NCBI GenBank assembly: GCA_024213275.1
Contig: JANAVG010000005.1
Span: 124,478 to 188,477 of the forward strand
Direction of reading: 5' to 3'
DNA: 64,000 bases
Origin: Rossellomorea sp. BNER
GTDB lineage: Bacteria; Bacillota; Bacilli; Bacillales; Bacillaceae_B
Shown: positions 11,290 to 20,422 of the stretch, one piece after another
Numbering within the stretch: position 1 is the first letter of the stretch
How the letters are laid out: each line of letters begins with the position of its first letter
Position numbers and translations under genes: made by a program
Notes under the pieces: generated by a model
The model's input: only the letters and a program-made list of their open reading frames with translations
Database searches by the model: none
What the model was told of the DNA's origin: nothing

Positions 11290-12471
11290 TTATTGTTTTG
11301 GAACTTCTATCATAACGGCATCTCCCTGGCCGCCCCCGCTACAGATGGAGGCAATTCCAATTCCCCCACCACGACGCTTTAATTCATAGGCAAGTGTTAA
11401 GATGATTCTTGCACCACTCGCTCCAATGGGATGACCTAATGCGACTGCACCACCATTTACATTGATCTTTTCAGGATCAAGATTGGCAATTTTTCCGCTT
11501 GTTAACGCTACCGCAGCGAATGCCTCATTAATTTCAAATAAGTCGATTTCATCTATTGTTTTTCCTGTTTTCTTTAGAAGTTCATTGATGACGAGTCCTG
11601 GGGTTTGAGGGAAATCCTTCGCTTCAACTGCAAGCGCTGTGTGACCTAAAATATAGGCGAGTGGAGCTTTCCCTTCTTTCGCAGCACGTTCCTCACTCAT
11701 TAAAACCATCGCAGCTGCTCCATCATTTACTCCCGGTGCATTTCCTGCTGTGATTGTTCCTTCTGAGCCAAAAACTGGCGCTAGTTTTGATAATTTTTCA
11801 ATAGAGGTATCTTTACGTGGACCTTCATCTTCATTAACGATGATTGGGTCACCTTTTCTTTGAGGTACTTCCACTGCAACGATTTCTTCAGCTAATTTAT
11901 CTGTAGCTTTCGCAGCTAATTGGTGACTACGTAATGCCCATTCATCTTGTTGTTGTCTTGTGATTTCGAACTCTTCAGCAGTTGCATTACCGTAAGTTCC
12001 CATGTGCACTCCATTAAAGCTACATGTTAACCCGTCATGTACCATAAGGTCTTTTACTTGTGTATCGCCCATGCGAAAACCAAAGCGTGCTTTCGGCATA
12101 GCATATGGAGCATTGGACATGGATTCCATTCCACCTGCAACGATCACTTCTTCATCACCTGCACGGATGATTTGGTCAGCTAGCGTTACACTTCTCATTC
12201 CAGACGCGCATACTTTGTTAACGGTTTCCGTTTTCACATCCCATGGAAGGCCAGCAAAACGAGATGCTTGGCGAGATGGTATTTGTCCCTGCCCCGCTTG
12301 AAGAACCGTACCTAAAATTACTTCTTGAACATCTTCAGATCTCACTCCAGAACGCTTTAGTGCTTCCTTAACTGCAAAGCCTCCCAATTGGGAAGCTGTA
12401 AAAGAACTTAAACTTCCACCTAGTTTTCCAAAAGGTGTTCTTGAACCATCTAAAATAACGGTTTTTGCCAT
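11290..12471 (-). CDS. mmgA: Acetyl-CoA acetyltransferase (thiolase)
   Basis: Cleaves acetoacetyl-CoA to two acetyl-CoA, or the reverse. The 393 residues show the three thiolase signatures: acyl-acceptor Cys88 in [10 protein letters not shown], His347 in [13 protein letters not shown] and Cys377 in [10 protein letters not shown]. It is the first gene of the thiolase-hydroxyacyl dehydrogenase-acyl dehydrogenase run, in the mmgA-mmgB-mmgC order of B. subtilis. A 184-base gap separates it from fadF, with an operator-like palindrome at 12532, so it may have its own promoter. Confidence 0.95.
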   Translation of the reverse strand: MAKTVILDGSRTPFGKLGGSLSSFTASQLGGFAVKEALKRSGVRSEDVQEVILGTVLQAGQGQIPSRQASRFAGLPWDVKTETVNKVCASGMRSVTLADQIIRAGDEEVIVAGGMESMSNAPYAMPKARFGFRMGDTQVKDLMVHDGLTCSFNGVHMGTYGNATAEEFEITRQQQDEWALRSHQLAAKATDKLAEEIVAVEVPQRKGDPIIVNEDEGPRKDTSIEKLSKLAPVFGSEGTITAGNAPGVNDGAAAMVLMSEERAAKEGKAPLAYILGHTALAVEAKDFPQTPGLVINELLKKTGKTIDEIDLFEINEAFAAVALTSGKIANLDPEKINVNGGAVALGHPIGASGARIILTLAYELKRRGGGIGIASICSGGGQGDAVMIEVPKQ

Positions 12472-12531
12472 CTTTAATTTCCTCCCTTTTCTATGAATCT
12501 ATTAGGTGTTTTGACACCGCTTTCATTTATT

Positions 12532-12549
12532 TGACTGAACGCTCGCTCA
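12532..12549. promoter_or_regulatory. Second FadR-type operator candidate upstream of the thiolase gene
   Basis: TGACTGAACGCTCGCTCA agrees at 15 of 18 positions with the operator in the fadF promoter read on the minus strand (TGACTGAATGCTCATTCA) and keeps the TGAnTGA-N4-TCnnTCA form. It lies 61 bases before the thiolase start. I could not find a clear -35/-10 pair around it, so the link to a promoter is inference. Confidence 0.45.
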
Positions 12550-12655
12550 CTAGTAGACAAGAAAGGAAGGGACAAAATCTGTCCCCTCTATACATTTTAA
12601 TGGAAATTAAGAACGATTGAAACGAAAATTATAAATTTTTCATTATTTTTGAAAA

Positions 12656-14776
12656 TTAAGCGATCTCTTCCTCTTTCTTATCCCCGAATATTGCTTTCTC
12701 TAATAGTTCCGCAACATCCAATGTAGAAACGTTTTCTTCCACTTCCTTCGCTTTCGTTCCATCAGACAGCATTGTTAGACAATACGGGCAACCTGAACTG
12801 ATGACGGAAGGATTTACTTGAAGGGCTTGTTCTGTACGAGAAACGTTCACGCGGTGACCTGTATCTTCTTCCATCCACATGAGTCCTCCTCCAGCTCCAC
12901 AGCACATTCCTTTTTCACGGTTTCTCTCCATCTCAATAAGCTTTACACCAGAAATGGACTTTAATATTTCTCGTGGTGGGTCATAAACTTCATTGTATCT
13001 TCCTAGATAGCAAGAATCATGGAATGTAATCGTTTCATTGACGTCATATTTTGGTTTTAAGCGACCGTCTTCTATAAGCTGTGCAAGAAGCTCTGTATGA
13101 TGATATACTTCACCTTCAAATCCAAAGTCCGGATACTCATTTTTAAAAATATTGTAAGCGTGTGGATCAATGGTAATGATTTTCTTCACATTATTCTTTT
13201 CAAACTCGGCGATATTTTGAGTCGCTAACTCTTGGAATAAGAATTCATTTCCAAGACGACGCGGTGTATCACCAGAGTTCTTTTCTTTGTTTCCAAGAAT
13301 TGCGAATTTGACACCCGCTTCATTGAGAAGCTTCGCAAATGATAAAGCGATTTTTTGACTACGGTTATCGAAAGAGCCCATGGATCCAACCCAGAATAAG
13401 AACTCAAACTCTTCTCCGGCTTTTTTCAATTCTTTTACTGTAGGAATATGAACATCTTCTCTTGCTTCACGCCAATTTTCACGCTCTTTACGATTTAACC
13501 CCCATGGATTCCCTTGTCGTTCAATGTTTTGCATTGCGCGTTGTGCATCGGCATCCATTTTTCCTTCTGTTAAAACTAAATAACGTCGAAGATCAATAAT
13601 TTTATCAACATGCTCATTCATAACCGGACATTGGTCTTCACAGTTACGACATGTCGTACAAGCCCAGATTTCTTCTTCTGTAATAACATCTCCAATTAAA
13701 CTTGGACTATATTGTGAAGCAGATGCTGCTTCTTCTGCCGCTGCCGTCGCACTTGCCATGGCAATCTGATTTCCTTTTGTTTGATTGAAAGCAAACGTTG
13801 GAACCCAAGGTTTCTTCGATGTTACTGCTGCCCCATGGTTCGTTAAATGATCACGTAATTTTACGATTAGATCCATTGGAGAAAGCATCTTTCCTGTCCC
13901 TGTTGCTGGGCACATATTTGTACAACGTCCACATTCAACGCATGCGTAGAAATCAATCATTTGCGGCTGGGTGAATTCTTCAATTTTCCCTACCCCGAAG
14001 GTTTCAGCAGATTCATCTTCAAAATCAATTGGTTTCAGTTTCCCAGGGTTGTCTAAACGGTTAAAGTACACATTTGCTGGCCCTGCGATTAAGTGAGCAT
14101 GCTTGGATTGAGGAACATACACTAGGAATGCTAATAGGAAGATTAAGTGAATCCACCAGGAGATGTAGAAAATGACGATAGAGGCAGTTTCACCAATACC
14201 ACCCAATGCTCCTGCGATAAGTGAAGCAACCGGCTCAGTCCATGTTAACTCTTCACCGTGCCAAATTATTCCCATTCCATTACCAAGTAAAACGGATAGC
14301 ATAAGTCCTCCAATAAACAGAAGAACCAAACCGGATTTAAATCCTCTTTTCAAACGAACAAGCTTCTCCACATAACGACGATGGAAGGCCCAAACCACGG
14401 CTACTAAAATCATTAAGGTCACAAGCTCTTGGAAAAACGTGAACCCAGAATATAATGGTCCAAGCGGCAAGTGAGACCCTGGTGCGAGCCCTTTCCAAAT
14501 AAAATCAATGGCCCCAAATTGAACAAGAATAAACCCATAAAAGAACATCACGTGAATCGCTCCACTTTTCTTATCTTTCAGTAATTTCTTCTGTCCAAAT
14601 ACGTTCACGCCAATTTTCTTTAATCTTTCTTTGACATTATTATCAAACTCAACTTTTTTCCCCAGTTTAATGTATTCCACTCTTGTTTTTACAACATATA
14701 CAAACAACCCGATTGCGTAAGCGGTTACAATTAAAAACGCAATCCAGTTCATCCAAAGTAATGCATTCACTACCAA
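12656..14776 (-). CDS. fadF: FadF: membrane iron-sulfur electron carrier for acyl-CoA oxidation
   Basis: Membrane-bound [4Fe-4S] protein thought to pass electrons from electron-transfer flavoprotein to menaquinone. The 706 residues hold an N-terminal NarI-like part with several membrane helices (~1-220), two ferredoxin motifs (CVECGRCTNMCP and CTTCRNCEDQCP), and C-terminal cysteine-rich CCG domains, including MCCGAGGGLMW. The frame opens with TTG at 14776, but the GTG at 14770 fits the AAGGGAGAGG ribosome site as well. It is the promoter-proximal gene of the module, as fadF-acdA is in B. subtilis. Confidence 0.92.
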   Translation of the reverse strand: MVVNALLWMNWIAFLIVTAYAIGLFVYVVKTRVEYIKLGKKVEFDNNVKERLKKIGVNVFGQKKLLKDKKSGAIHVMFFYGFILVQFGAIDFIWKGLAPGSHLPLGPLYSGFTFFQELVTLMILVAVVWAFHRRYVEKLVRLKRGFKSGLVLLFIGGLMLSVLLGNGMGIIWHGEELTWTEPVASLIAGALGGIGETASIVIFYISWWIHLIFLLAFLVYVPQSKHAHLIAGPANVYFNRLDNPGKLKPIDFEDESAETFGVGKIEEFTQPQMIDFYACVECGRCTNMCPATGTGKMLSPMDLIVKLRDHLTNHGAAVTSKKPWVPTFAFNQTKGNQIAMASATAAAEEAASASQYSPSLIGDVITEEEIWACTTCRNCEDQCPVMNEHVDKIIDLRRYLVLTEGKMDADAQRAMQNIERQGNPWGLNRKERENWREAREDVHIPTVKELKKAGEEFEFLFWVGSMGSFDNRSQKIALSFAKLLNEAGVKFAILGNKEKNSGDTPRRLGNEFLFQELATQNIAEFEKNNVKKIITIDPHAYNIFKNEYPDFGFEGEVYHHTELLAQLIEDGRLKPKYDVNETITFHDSCYLGRYNEVYDPPREILKSISGVKLIEMERNREKGMCCGAGGGLMWMEEDTGHRVNVSRTEQALQVNPSVISSGCPYCLTMLSDGTKAKEVEENVSTLDVAELLEKAIFGDKKEEEIA

Positions 14777-14870
14777 TCCCTCTCCCTTCTTAGGCGCATG
14801 ACCGTTTCCCCCTTTTACCTTTGTTCAAATTCTTAAAAAGAAAATAATATTCAGAATGTTCCTTACCTAC

Positions 14871-14898
14871 ATTATATAATGAATGAGCATTCAGTCAA
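14871..14898 (-). promoter_or_regulatory. fadF promoter with embedded FadR-type operator
   Basis: On the minus strand TTGACT (14893-14898), 16 bases, TATAAT (14871-14876). The 18-bp palindrome TGAATGAGCATTCAGTCA (14880-14897) covers the -35 and the spacer; its TGAATGA-N4-TCAnTCA form matches the published B. subtilis FadR box (TGAATGA-N4-TCATTCA) at 13 of 14 arm positions. Binding there would block polymerase, so the module should open when long-chain acyl-CoA releases the repressor. Confidence 0.8.
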
Positions 14899-15029
14899 AT
14901 GCTTTATTTTAAATTTTTCGTATTCTCTAACGAAGTAGCCTCAGGGGAGTGTATGTCATAAAGGAATTCAAGTAATTAAAATATTATTGGGCATACTAAC
15001 ACTTAATAGAGAAGAAAGAGTGATTATAA

Positions 15030-16229
15030 ATGTGGTGGATTTGGATAATCATTGTGATGATTTGTATAGTACTCTGGTTCTGTATTGATTTTTACATAGG
15101 TAGAAAAAAATTTGATAAACAAGCTGAAGCCAGGGAATATCCGGTAAGACAAGGGGACCTTGAATTAATGGCATCAGGTCCTAGCTTGTTCCAAAAACTT
15201 TTTTCTGACATAGAGAAGGCACGATCTTCTATTCACATTCTTTTCTACATTGTGCAGGATGATCATCTTGGGAAGAAGTTTTTTCAATTGCTTATAAAAA
15301 AAGCAAATGAGGGAATTGAAGTACGCCTTATCCTAGATAGGCTAGGAAGTCATAAAATCACAAAAAAAATGGTAAAAGAACTCCATGATCAAGGCGTTCA
15401 ACTGTATTTCAGTAAAACACCTTCTTTTCCCCTGATATTCTTTTCTATTCAACAAAGAAATCACCGGAAAATTACCGTGATTGATGGGAAAATAGCTTAT
15501 TTAGGCGGTTTCAACGTTGGAAAGGAATATATAAATGAAGATCTAAAACTGGCACCTTGGAGAGATTATCATCTAAGAATTTCCGGAGAAGGTGTTCGGG
15601 ATCTGCAGTCAGAGTTTTTGATTGATTGGCAGCGGTCAGCAAAAGAAAAGCTTTTTAACCAATCTCGTTATTTTCCAGCTCTTGAAAAAGGGTCGATGGA
15701 TCACAGGTTACTCCCAACAGAAGGAATTGAAGTAGAAGATGTTTTTGCACGCTTTATTCGTGAGAGCAAAAGCCGGATCATTATCGGTTCCCCCTACTTT
15801 ATACCGACTGAACGAGTAATGAAAGAACTTGTCCATGCATTGAAAAGAGGCGTATCTTTAACTGTTGTTGTCCCAAATAATTCTGATCATATTTTAGTAA
15901 AAGAAGGGTCATTTAAATACTTCAGAATCCTCCTCTCTCATGGAGCGAATATTTATCAGTTTCAAGATGGGTTTTACCATGGGAAGGTTTTTATGATAGA
16001 TGATCACCTCTGTGATATAGGTACTGCAAATTTTGATCAACGAAGCTTTTTCCTTAATCTAGAATGTAATTTGTTAATATATGATAAACCTTTTATCCAA
16101 ACGATCCTTAAGCAAATTAATAAAGATATATCCCAGGCGGATTTATTAAAGAAGGAGGATCTCGACTCTGTCGGTTTATTGACCAGAATGAAAGAAGGCA
16201 TAGCTTCGACTATTTCGATTTTGTTATAA
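15030..16229 (+). CDS. clsB: Cardiolipin synthase, ClsB/YwjE type
   Basis: Phospholipase-D superfamily enzyme that joins phosphatidylglycerol to make cardiolipin at the membrane. The 399 residues start with a membrane helix (~3-22) and carry two HKD motifs: HRKITVIDG at His145 and HGKVFMIDD at His317, each followed by a GG or GT turn. The length equals the B. subtilis YwjE (ClsB) protein, and the position next to fadF and uvsE is the same. It is transcribed away from fadF. I saw no convincing forespore promoter, although ywjE is sporulation-linked in B. subtilis. Confidence 0.9.
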   Translation: MWWIWIIIVMICIVLWFCIDFYIGRKKFDKQAEAREYPVRQGDLELMASGPSLFQKLFSDIEKARSSIHILFYIVQDDHLGKKFFQLLIKKANEGIEVRLILDRLGSHKITKKMVKELHDQGVQLYFSKTPSFPLIFFSIQQRNHRKITVIDGKIAYLGGFNVGKEYINEDLKLAPWRDYHLRISGEGVRDLQSEFLIDWQRSAKEKLFNQSRYFPALEKGSMDHRLLPTEGIEVEDVFARFIRESKSRIIIGSPYFIPTERVMKELVHALKRGVSLTVVVPNNSDHILVKEGSFKYFRILLSHGANIYQFQDGFYHGKVFMIDDHLCDIGTANFDQRSFFLNLECNLLIYDKPFIQTILKQINKDISQADLLKKEDLDSVGLLTRMKEGIASTISILL

Positions 16230-16260
16230 AAATAAAAGCGGAAGCGGCTTGATAGAAATT

Positions 16261-16342
16261 GAGGTTGTTCAAAAACACAGGAATCACAATTTCAATATGT
16301 AGAAGAAACCCTCCAGACAACTTCTATTTTTGGACAGCCCCT
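16261..16342. repeat. Shortened family-3 repeat next to a family-1 fragment
   Basis: GAGGTTGTTCAAAAA and TTTTTGGACAGCCCC enclose an internally deleted copy (82 bp) that keeps the ATGTAGAAGAAACCCTC segment seen at 36854. Just before it, at about 16235-16250, AAAAGCGGAAGCGGC is the first part of a family-1 element. Together they fill the space between clsB and uvsE, which are neighbours in B. subtilis, and probably end the clsB transcript. Confidence 0.6.
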
Positions 16343-16371
16343 GCTCTTGCTGACAAAAGGTGGGATTCATT

Positions 16372-17328
16372 TTGAGGATCCGGTTTGGGTTTGTAGCCAA
16401 TGCTCTTTCACTCTGGGATGCGAGCCCGTCTAAAACGATGACATTTAAACGCTTTTCAAAGCTAGCCTAAGTAGAAAGAATGGACCGTTTAAAGGAAATA
16501 ACCGCAGCTAATCTATTACATACAAAACGAATTTTGTATTATCTAGCTGCCCATGAGATATCTGTCTATAGACTATCCAGCTCGCTTGTCCCTTTGGCCA
16601 CGCATCCTGAAGTTAAGTGGGATTTCCGGACTCCTTTTAAAAAAGAATGGGAGGAACTTGGGAGATTAATAAAACAATTTTCGATTAGAGCTAGCTTTCA
16701 TCCCAATCAATTTACTCTATTCACGAGTCCTCGAGAAGACGTAACTCGTAACGCTATTGAAAATATGTACTATCATTATGAAATGTTAGAGGCAATGGGA
16801 ATTACAGAACAATCTGTCATTAACATTCATATCGGAGGAGCATATGGAGATAAAGCAAATACAATATTGAGGTTTCATAAAAATTTGGTGAAGGTCCCCT
16901 TACAAATTAAAGACGTTATGACTCTTGAAAACGATGATAAAACCTATACTGTCGAAGAAACGTTGAAAGCCTGTCAACAAGAAAGGATTCCAATGGTACT
17001 CGATATTCATCATCATCTCGCTAATTCTAAAGGTATGGGGGATCTCAAGTCTTACTTACCAGCCATTTTAAAAACATGGAGGCACCGCACTCTCCCACCT
17101 AAGATTCATGTCTCTTCCCCAAAGTCGGAAAAAGCATTTCGTTCACATGCTGATTACGTAGATTTCGATTTTATTTATCCACTTTTAAAAGACTTAAAGA
17201 CTCTAGATCAGGACGTAGATATAATGGTGGAGGCAAAAAGTAAAAACCTTGCGATGCTGAAATTAATTGAAGATCTCTCAAAGATTAGGGGAGTGAAAAG
17301 AATTACGGGTGGAATGGTGGAGTGGTGA
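16372..17328 (+). pseudogene. uvsE: UV damage endonuclease with in-frame stop codon
   Basis: UvsE nicks DNA 5' of UV photoproducts. Reading from the TTG at 16372 (AAAGGTGG lies just upstream) gives [20 protein letters not shown] and so on, the normal UvsE N-terminus, up to a TAA at 16468-16470 after SKLA. The same frame then continues VERMDRLKEITAANLL to 17328. With the stop read through, the protein would be 318 residues, near the 320 of B. subtilis. Re-starting at the ATG at 16480 would give 282 residues but lose the first strand of the TIM barrel, and only weak ribosome-site sequence precedes it. Later motifs (SFHPNQF, NIHIGGAYGDK, LENDDKTY, DIHHH, EAKSK) are intact, so the lesion is recent or a sequencing error. 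Confidence 0.8.
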
Positions 17329-17607
17329 AATTAGTTTTTGACTTTATAGCTAAAAGGATATTTAGTTTCTTTTCGTAAAAGCTGAAGCAATGATTTTACT
17401 ATATTTTCAACTTTTTGGGTTTTATTCTTAACTTTTGACGTTTATCGATTTCTCGACAAAATCCTACAAGTATCTACACTACGAAACCTTTCCCTCTCAA
17501 AAATGTGGACTATGGATCTATATATGAGTTTGTCCAAGGTTGTCACGAGCTACAAGTTCAAAATACACACGGGACCAGCATGGACAGCCTTAGACTATGT
17601 ACATTTA

Positions 17608-17787
17608 TTATTTCATAAATGACTCAAATAACGGCTGAATCCACCCATATACTCTAAAACCTAGATATATTCCAACGATCCCCATAATTCCTGCAAATGC
17701 GGGTGGTGCCGGGATGGGCAAACGAAACATCGCAAAGATAAAACCAGCTCCAAACCCCGTTAGCAATGCAATCAAAACCTCTTTCAA
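17608..17787 (-). CDS. XapX-domain small membrane protein
   Basis: A 59-residue frame with TTG start at 17787, preceded by a perfect AAGGAGG eight bases away. The sequence begins MKEVLIALLTGFGAGFIF, then FRLPIPAPPAFAGIMGIVG, the hallmark of the XapX family (DUF1427), with two membrane helices. The function of XapX proteins is not known; in xanthosine operons they accompany xapB. Here it is alone, between broken uvsE and argS, on the same strand as argS but after the argS terminator. The strong ribosome site and family match make it a real gene. Confidence 0.85.
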   Translation of the reverse strand: MKEVLIALLTGFGAGFIFAMFRLPIPAPPAFAGIMGIVGIYLGFRVYGWIQPLFESFMK

Positions 17788-17842
17788 GTAAAAAACCTCC
17801 TTCTTTAGTAGGTTAACCCAAAGTCGTATTCCTAAGTCAATT

Positions 17843-17914
17843 AAAAAAAAGGTGACTTAAGCATCAAGAACCACAACATCTACGTGGTTCTTGACACGTT
17901 TTAAGTCACCTTTT
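17843..17914 (-). terminator. argS terminator, large two-part hairpin
   Basis: GGTGACTTAA (17851-17860) pairs with TTAAGTCACC (17901-17910), and inside it TCAAGAACCAC pairs with GTGGTTCTTGA. On the minus strand it is followed by eight T (17843-17850). It starts about 57 bases after the argS stop codon. Confidence 0.85.
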
Positions 17915-17970
17915 CACAAAAATTTATGTTCTAAAAAAACAACAATCTTTTAGAAAACAGCATAAAGTAA

Positions 17971-19638
17971 TTACATTGATTCTGGTGCTGAAACACCAAT
18001 CATAGCTAGAGCATTTCTCAATGTCATTTTCACCGATTCAATTAATGCTAAGCGGGCTTTTGTCCGTTCTTTCTGTCCTTCATCTAGCACTTTTTCTGCG
18101 TTGTAAAAGCTATGGAAGGTCGCCGCTAAATCATTAATATAATTCGCAATGCGGTGTGGTGTACGTTTTTCAGCTGCATCTGCTACAACCTGTGGGAAAT
18201 CACCAAGGGTTTTTAACAAATCAATGGCTTTTTCACTCTGAATTAGAGAATAGTCTGCTTCAGATGATGTGAACCCGTGCTCATCAGCCTGTCTTAAGAT
18301 ACTGCAAATACGAGCATGGGCGTATTGCGCGTAGTAAACCGGATTTTCATTAGACTGTGATACAGCTAAATCTAGATCAAAGTCCATATGCGTATCAGCA
18401 CTTCTCATCGCAAAGAAATAACGTACTGCGTCTAGTCCAACCTCTTCAACAAGTTCACGCATGGTTACTGCTTTTCCTGTACGTTTACTCATTTTCATCT
18501 TTTCACCATTTTTATAGAGGTGTACAAGCTGAATCACTTCGACTTCAAGCTGTTCCGGATTAAAACCTAATGCCTCAATTGCCGCTTTCATTCTCGGAAT
18601 ATACCCATGATGGTCAGCACCCCAAATATTAATGAGGGTATCATGATCACGCTCTATTTTATCTTGATGATAGGAAATATCTGGTGTTAAGTAGGTGTAT
18701 GACCCATCATTCTTGATTAATACCCGGTCTTTGTCATCACCAAATTGAGTAGAGCGGAACCATGTTGCACCATCTTCTTCATAAACATGTCCGTTCATTT
18801 TTAAGGTATTTAACGCATTATCAATTTTGCCATTTTCATATAGGGATGTTTCAGAATACCAAACATTAAAGGGTACACGGAAAGCTTCTAAGTCTTTTTT
18901 TAGTTTTTCCATTTCATACTTCAATCCGTATTGACGGAAAAAATCGTAGCGTTCTTTTTCATCAGCCTTACTGTATTGATCACCAAATTCTTCGACTAGC
19001 TTTTTCCCAAGCTCGATGATGTCAGCTCCTTGGTAGCCATCTTCTGGCATTGGTTTCTCCTGTCCAAGGGCTTGGTAATAACGGGCTTCTACAGATAGGG
19101 CAAGATTATGAATTTGGTTTCCAGCGTCATTAATATAGTATTCACGCGTGACATTATAGCCTGCTTTTTCTAGAACATTACAAAGAGAATCACCGACAGC
19201 AGCACCACGGGCATGCCCTAAGTGAAGGTCACCTGTAGGATTTGCTGAAACGAATTCAACGTTAATACGTTCACCTTTTCCAGCATCAGAGCTTCCGTAA
19301 GCTTCATCTGCCTTTAGAATCGTTGGAATTAAGTCTGTTAAGTATGAGTTATTCATATAAAAGTTAATAAAACCTGGTCCGGCAATATCAATTTTTTCAA
19401 TAGATGCTTTTGAATGATCAAAATGAGCTACGATGTCATCTGCAATCATTCTTGGTGCTTTTTTGGCTACTCTTGCTAGCTGCATAGCCATATTTGTTGA
19501 ATAATCCCCATGGTCTTTATCTTTTGGTGTTTCTAAAATGACATCTGGGATTTGGTCTTCTGTTGCTAAATTTGCTTTCAACACGGCTGCTTTAATTTCG
19601 GACTTTAATTTTTCCTGTACCTTTTCTACTATGTTCAT
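17971..19638 (-). CDS. argS: Arginyl-tRNA synthetase
   Basis: Charges tRNA-Arg. The 555 residues show the N-terminal additional domain, the class I HIGH-type motif HLGH at 139-142 in [14 protein letters not shown], the KMSKRTG loop (~375), and the C-terminal DALR anticodon-binding domain ([15 protein letters not shown] to the end). The start ATG is only two bases after the ywiB stop codon, with AGGAGGAGG inside the end of ywiB, so the two are co-translated as in B. subtilis. No T-box leader was seen. Confidence 0.97.
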   Translation of the reverse strand: MNIVEKVQEKLKSEIKAAVLKANLATEDQIPDVILETPKDKDHGDYSTNMAMQLARVAKKAPRMIADDIVAHFDHSKASIEKIDIAGPGFINFYMNNSYLTDLIPTILKADEAYGSSDAGKGERINVEFVSANPTGDLHLGHARGAAVGDSLCNVLEKAGYNVTREYYINDAGNQIHNLALSVEARYYQALGQEKPMPEDGYQGADIIELGKKLVEEFGDQYSKADEKERYDFFRQYGLKYEMEKLKKDLEAFRVPFNVWYSETSLYENGKIDNALNTLKMNGHVYEEDGATWFRSTQFGDDKDRVLIKNDGSYTYLTPDISYHQDKIERDHDTLINIWGADHHGYIPRMKAAIEALGFNPEQLEVEVIQLVHLYKNGEKMKMSKRTGKAVTMRELVEEVGLDAVRYFFAMRSADTHMDFDLDLAVSQSNENPVYYAQYAHARICSILRQADEHGFTSSEADYSLIQSEKAIDLLKTLGDFPQVVADAAEKRTPHRIANYINDLAATFHSFYNAEKVLDEGQKERTKARLALIESVKMTLRNALAMIGVSAPESM

Positions 19639-19640
19639 GA

Positions 19641-20099
19641 CTATTGAGCCTCCTCCTTAAATGAGATTACCATTTGATATTGACCTACTGAGCTTCCCTG
19701 CATATGCAATTCGTACTGGACTTGAAATTCACCACTTTTATTTTCTTCGTCTTCCTTATACTTAAGCTTGTTTGTGGTCGTAGTTAATAAGAGCGTGCCG
19801 ATTTCTGTTTCATATGAGCCATTTAGTTCATGTGCCTCATCAAAAGACAATCTCATTTTGACAGCACCACTTCGTAAAATCAGAGCGTTTTCACTTGCCA
19901 TTTTGACGATCGTATGAACGGTCCCTTCTTCCTGGACTTCGTCATATTTTAAATAAGCAGAATTCCCTTTTTTATAGTATCGGCCAAAAGCAATTAACTC
20001 AAATGAATCTTTCTCATCACCATGCTGAATATCCGTTTTCAAGTGAATTTTCACCGGTATCTGCTCACTACTATTACTATGTACCGCCACCCCACTCAC
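19641..20099 (-). CDS. ywiB: DUF1934 beta-barrel protein YwiB
   Basis: Small cytosolic protein of the DUF1934 family with a calycin-like beta-barrel; its function is unknown. The 152 residues contain the family core [19 protein letters not shown] and [12 protein letters not shown]. The first GTG (20099) directly abuts AAGGAT, so the GTG three codons later at 20090 may be the true start. Immediately upstream of argS, as in many Bacillus genomes. A family-4 repeat lies just upstream of it. Confidence 0.85.
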   Translation of the reverse strand: MSGVAVHSNSSEQIPVKIHLKTDIQHGDEKDSFELIAFGRYYKKGNSAYLKYDEVQEEGTVHTIVKMASENALILRSGAVKMRLSFDEAHELNGSYETEIGTLLLTTTTNKLKYKEDEENKSGEFQVQYELHMQGSSVGQYQMVISFKEEAQ

Positions 20100-20125
20100 A
20101 TCCTTAACACAAAATTATATCCTTT

Positions 20126-20190
20126 ACCGCATTAACGCACTCAGGGACGGTTCTCGAATGCGGTAATGAAGTAGTGCGTTAATGCACTAC
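20126..20190. repeat. Family-4 repeat upstream of ywiB
   Basis: CAGGGACGGTTCTCGAATGCGG is related to the hairpins at 21314 and 48867. Around it GCATTAACGCACT and AGTGCGTTAATGC form an inverted pair, so this copy is built differently: the palindrome is the GCGTTAATGC part and only one AGGGACGG arm is present. Confidence 0.55.
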
Positions 20191-20295
20191 CATGTTGGTT
20201 TAAGCATTTTTCCGATATATAACGATAACCTTACTAGTATAAAAATTTTTCTTAAAAAAAGCAATGGAAGGGGCTATTTTGTAAAAATGGGAAAA

Positions 20296-20411
20296 GGGGT
20301 GACCCGAAAAAGAAGTTGGATTCCCCTTCATTTTCAGTATGGAAATAGCGCTTTAAGTTCAATTTCCATTTTGAAGGTGTCATGCCTAACTTCTTATTCT
20401 GGGTCTACCCC
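20296..20411. repeat. 116-bp palindrome, probable speB terminator
   Basis: GGGGTGACCC (20296-20305) and GGGTCTACCCC (20401-20411) enclose further matched arms (AAGAAGTT with AACTTCTT; CTTCATTTTCAGTATGGAAAT with AATTTCCATTTTGAAG). On the minus strand it starts 12 bases after the speB stop, so it probably ends that transcript. Only one copy was seen in the window. Confidence 0.65.
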
Positions 20412-20422
20412 TTAATTTGAAA

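Noticed and set aside
12568-12586. GGGACA/TGTCCC hairpin as fadF terminator
   Set aside because: No T-run follows on the minus strand, so it would not end transcription by the intrinsic mechanism.
17829-17914. T-box or other riboswitch near argS
   Set aside because: The structure is downstream of argS and is a plain two-part terminator; no T-box sequence was found upstream.
20182-20415. 77-codon plus-strand frame
   Set aside because: It runs through the 116-bp palindrome after speB and the family-4 repeat; no ribosome site and no recognisable sequence.
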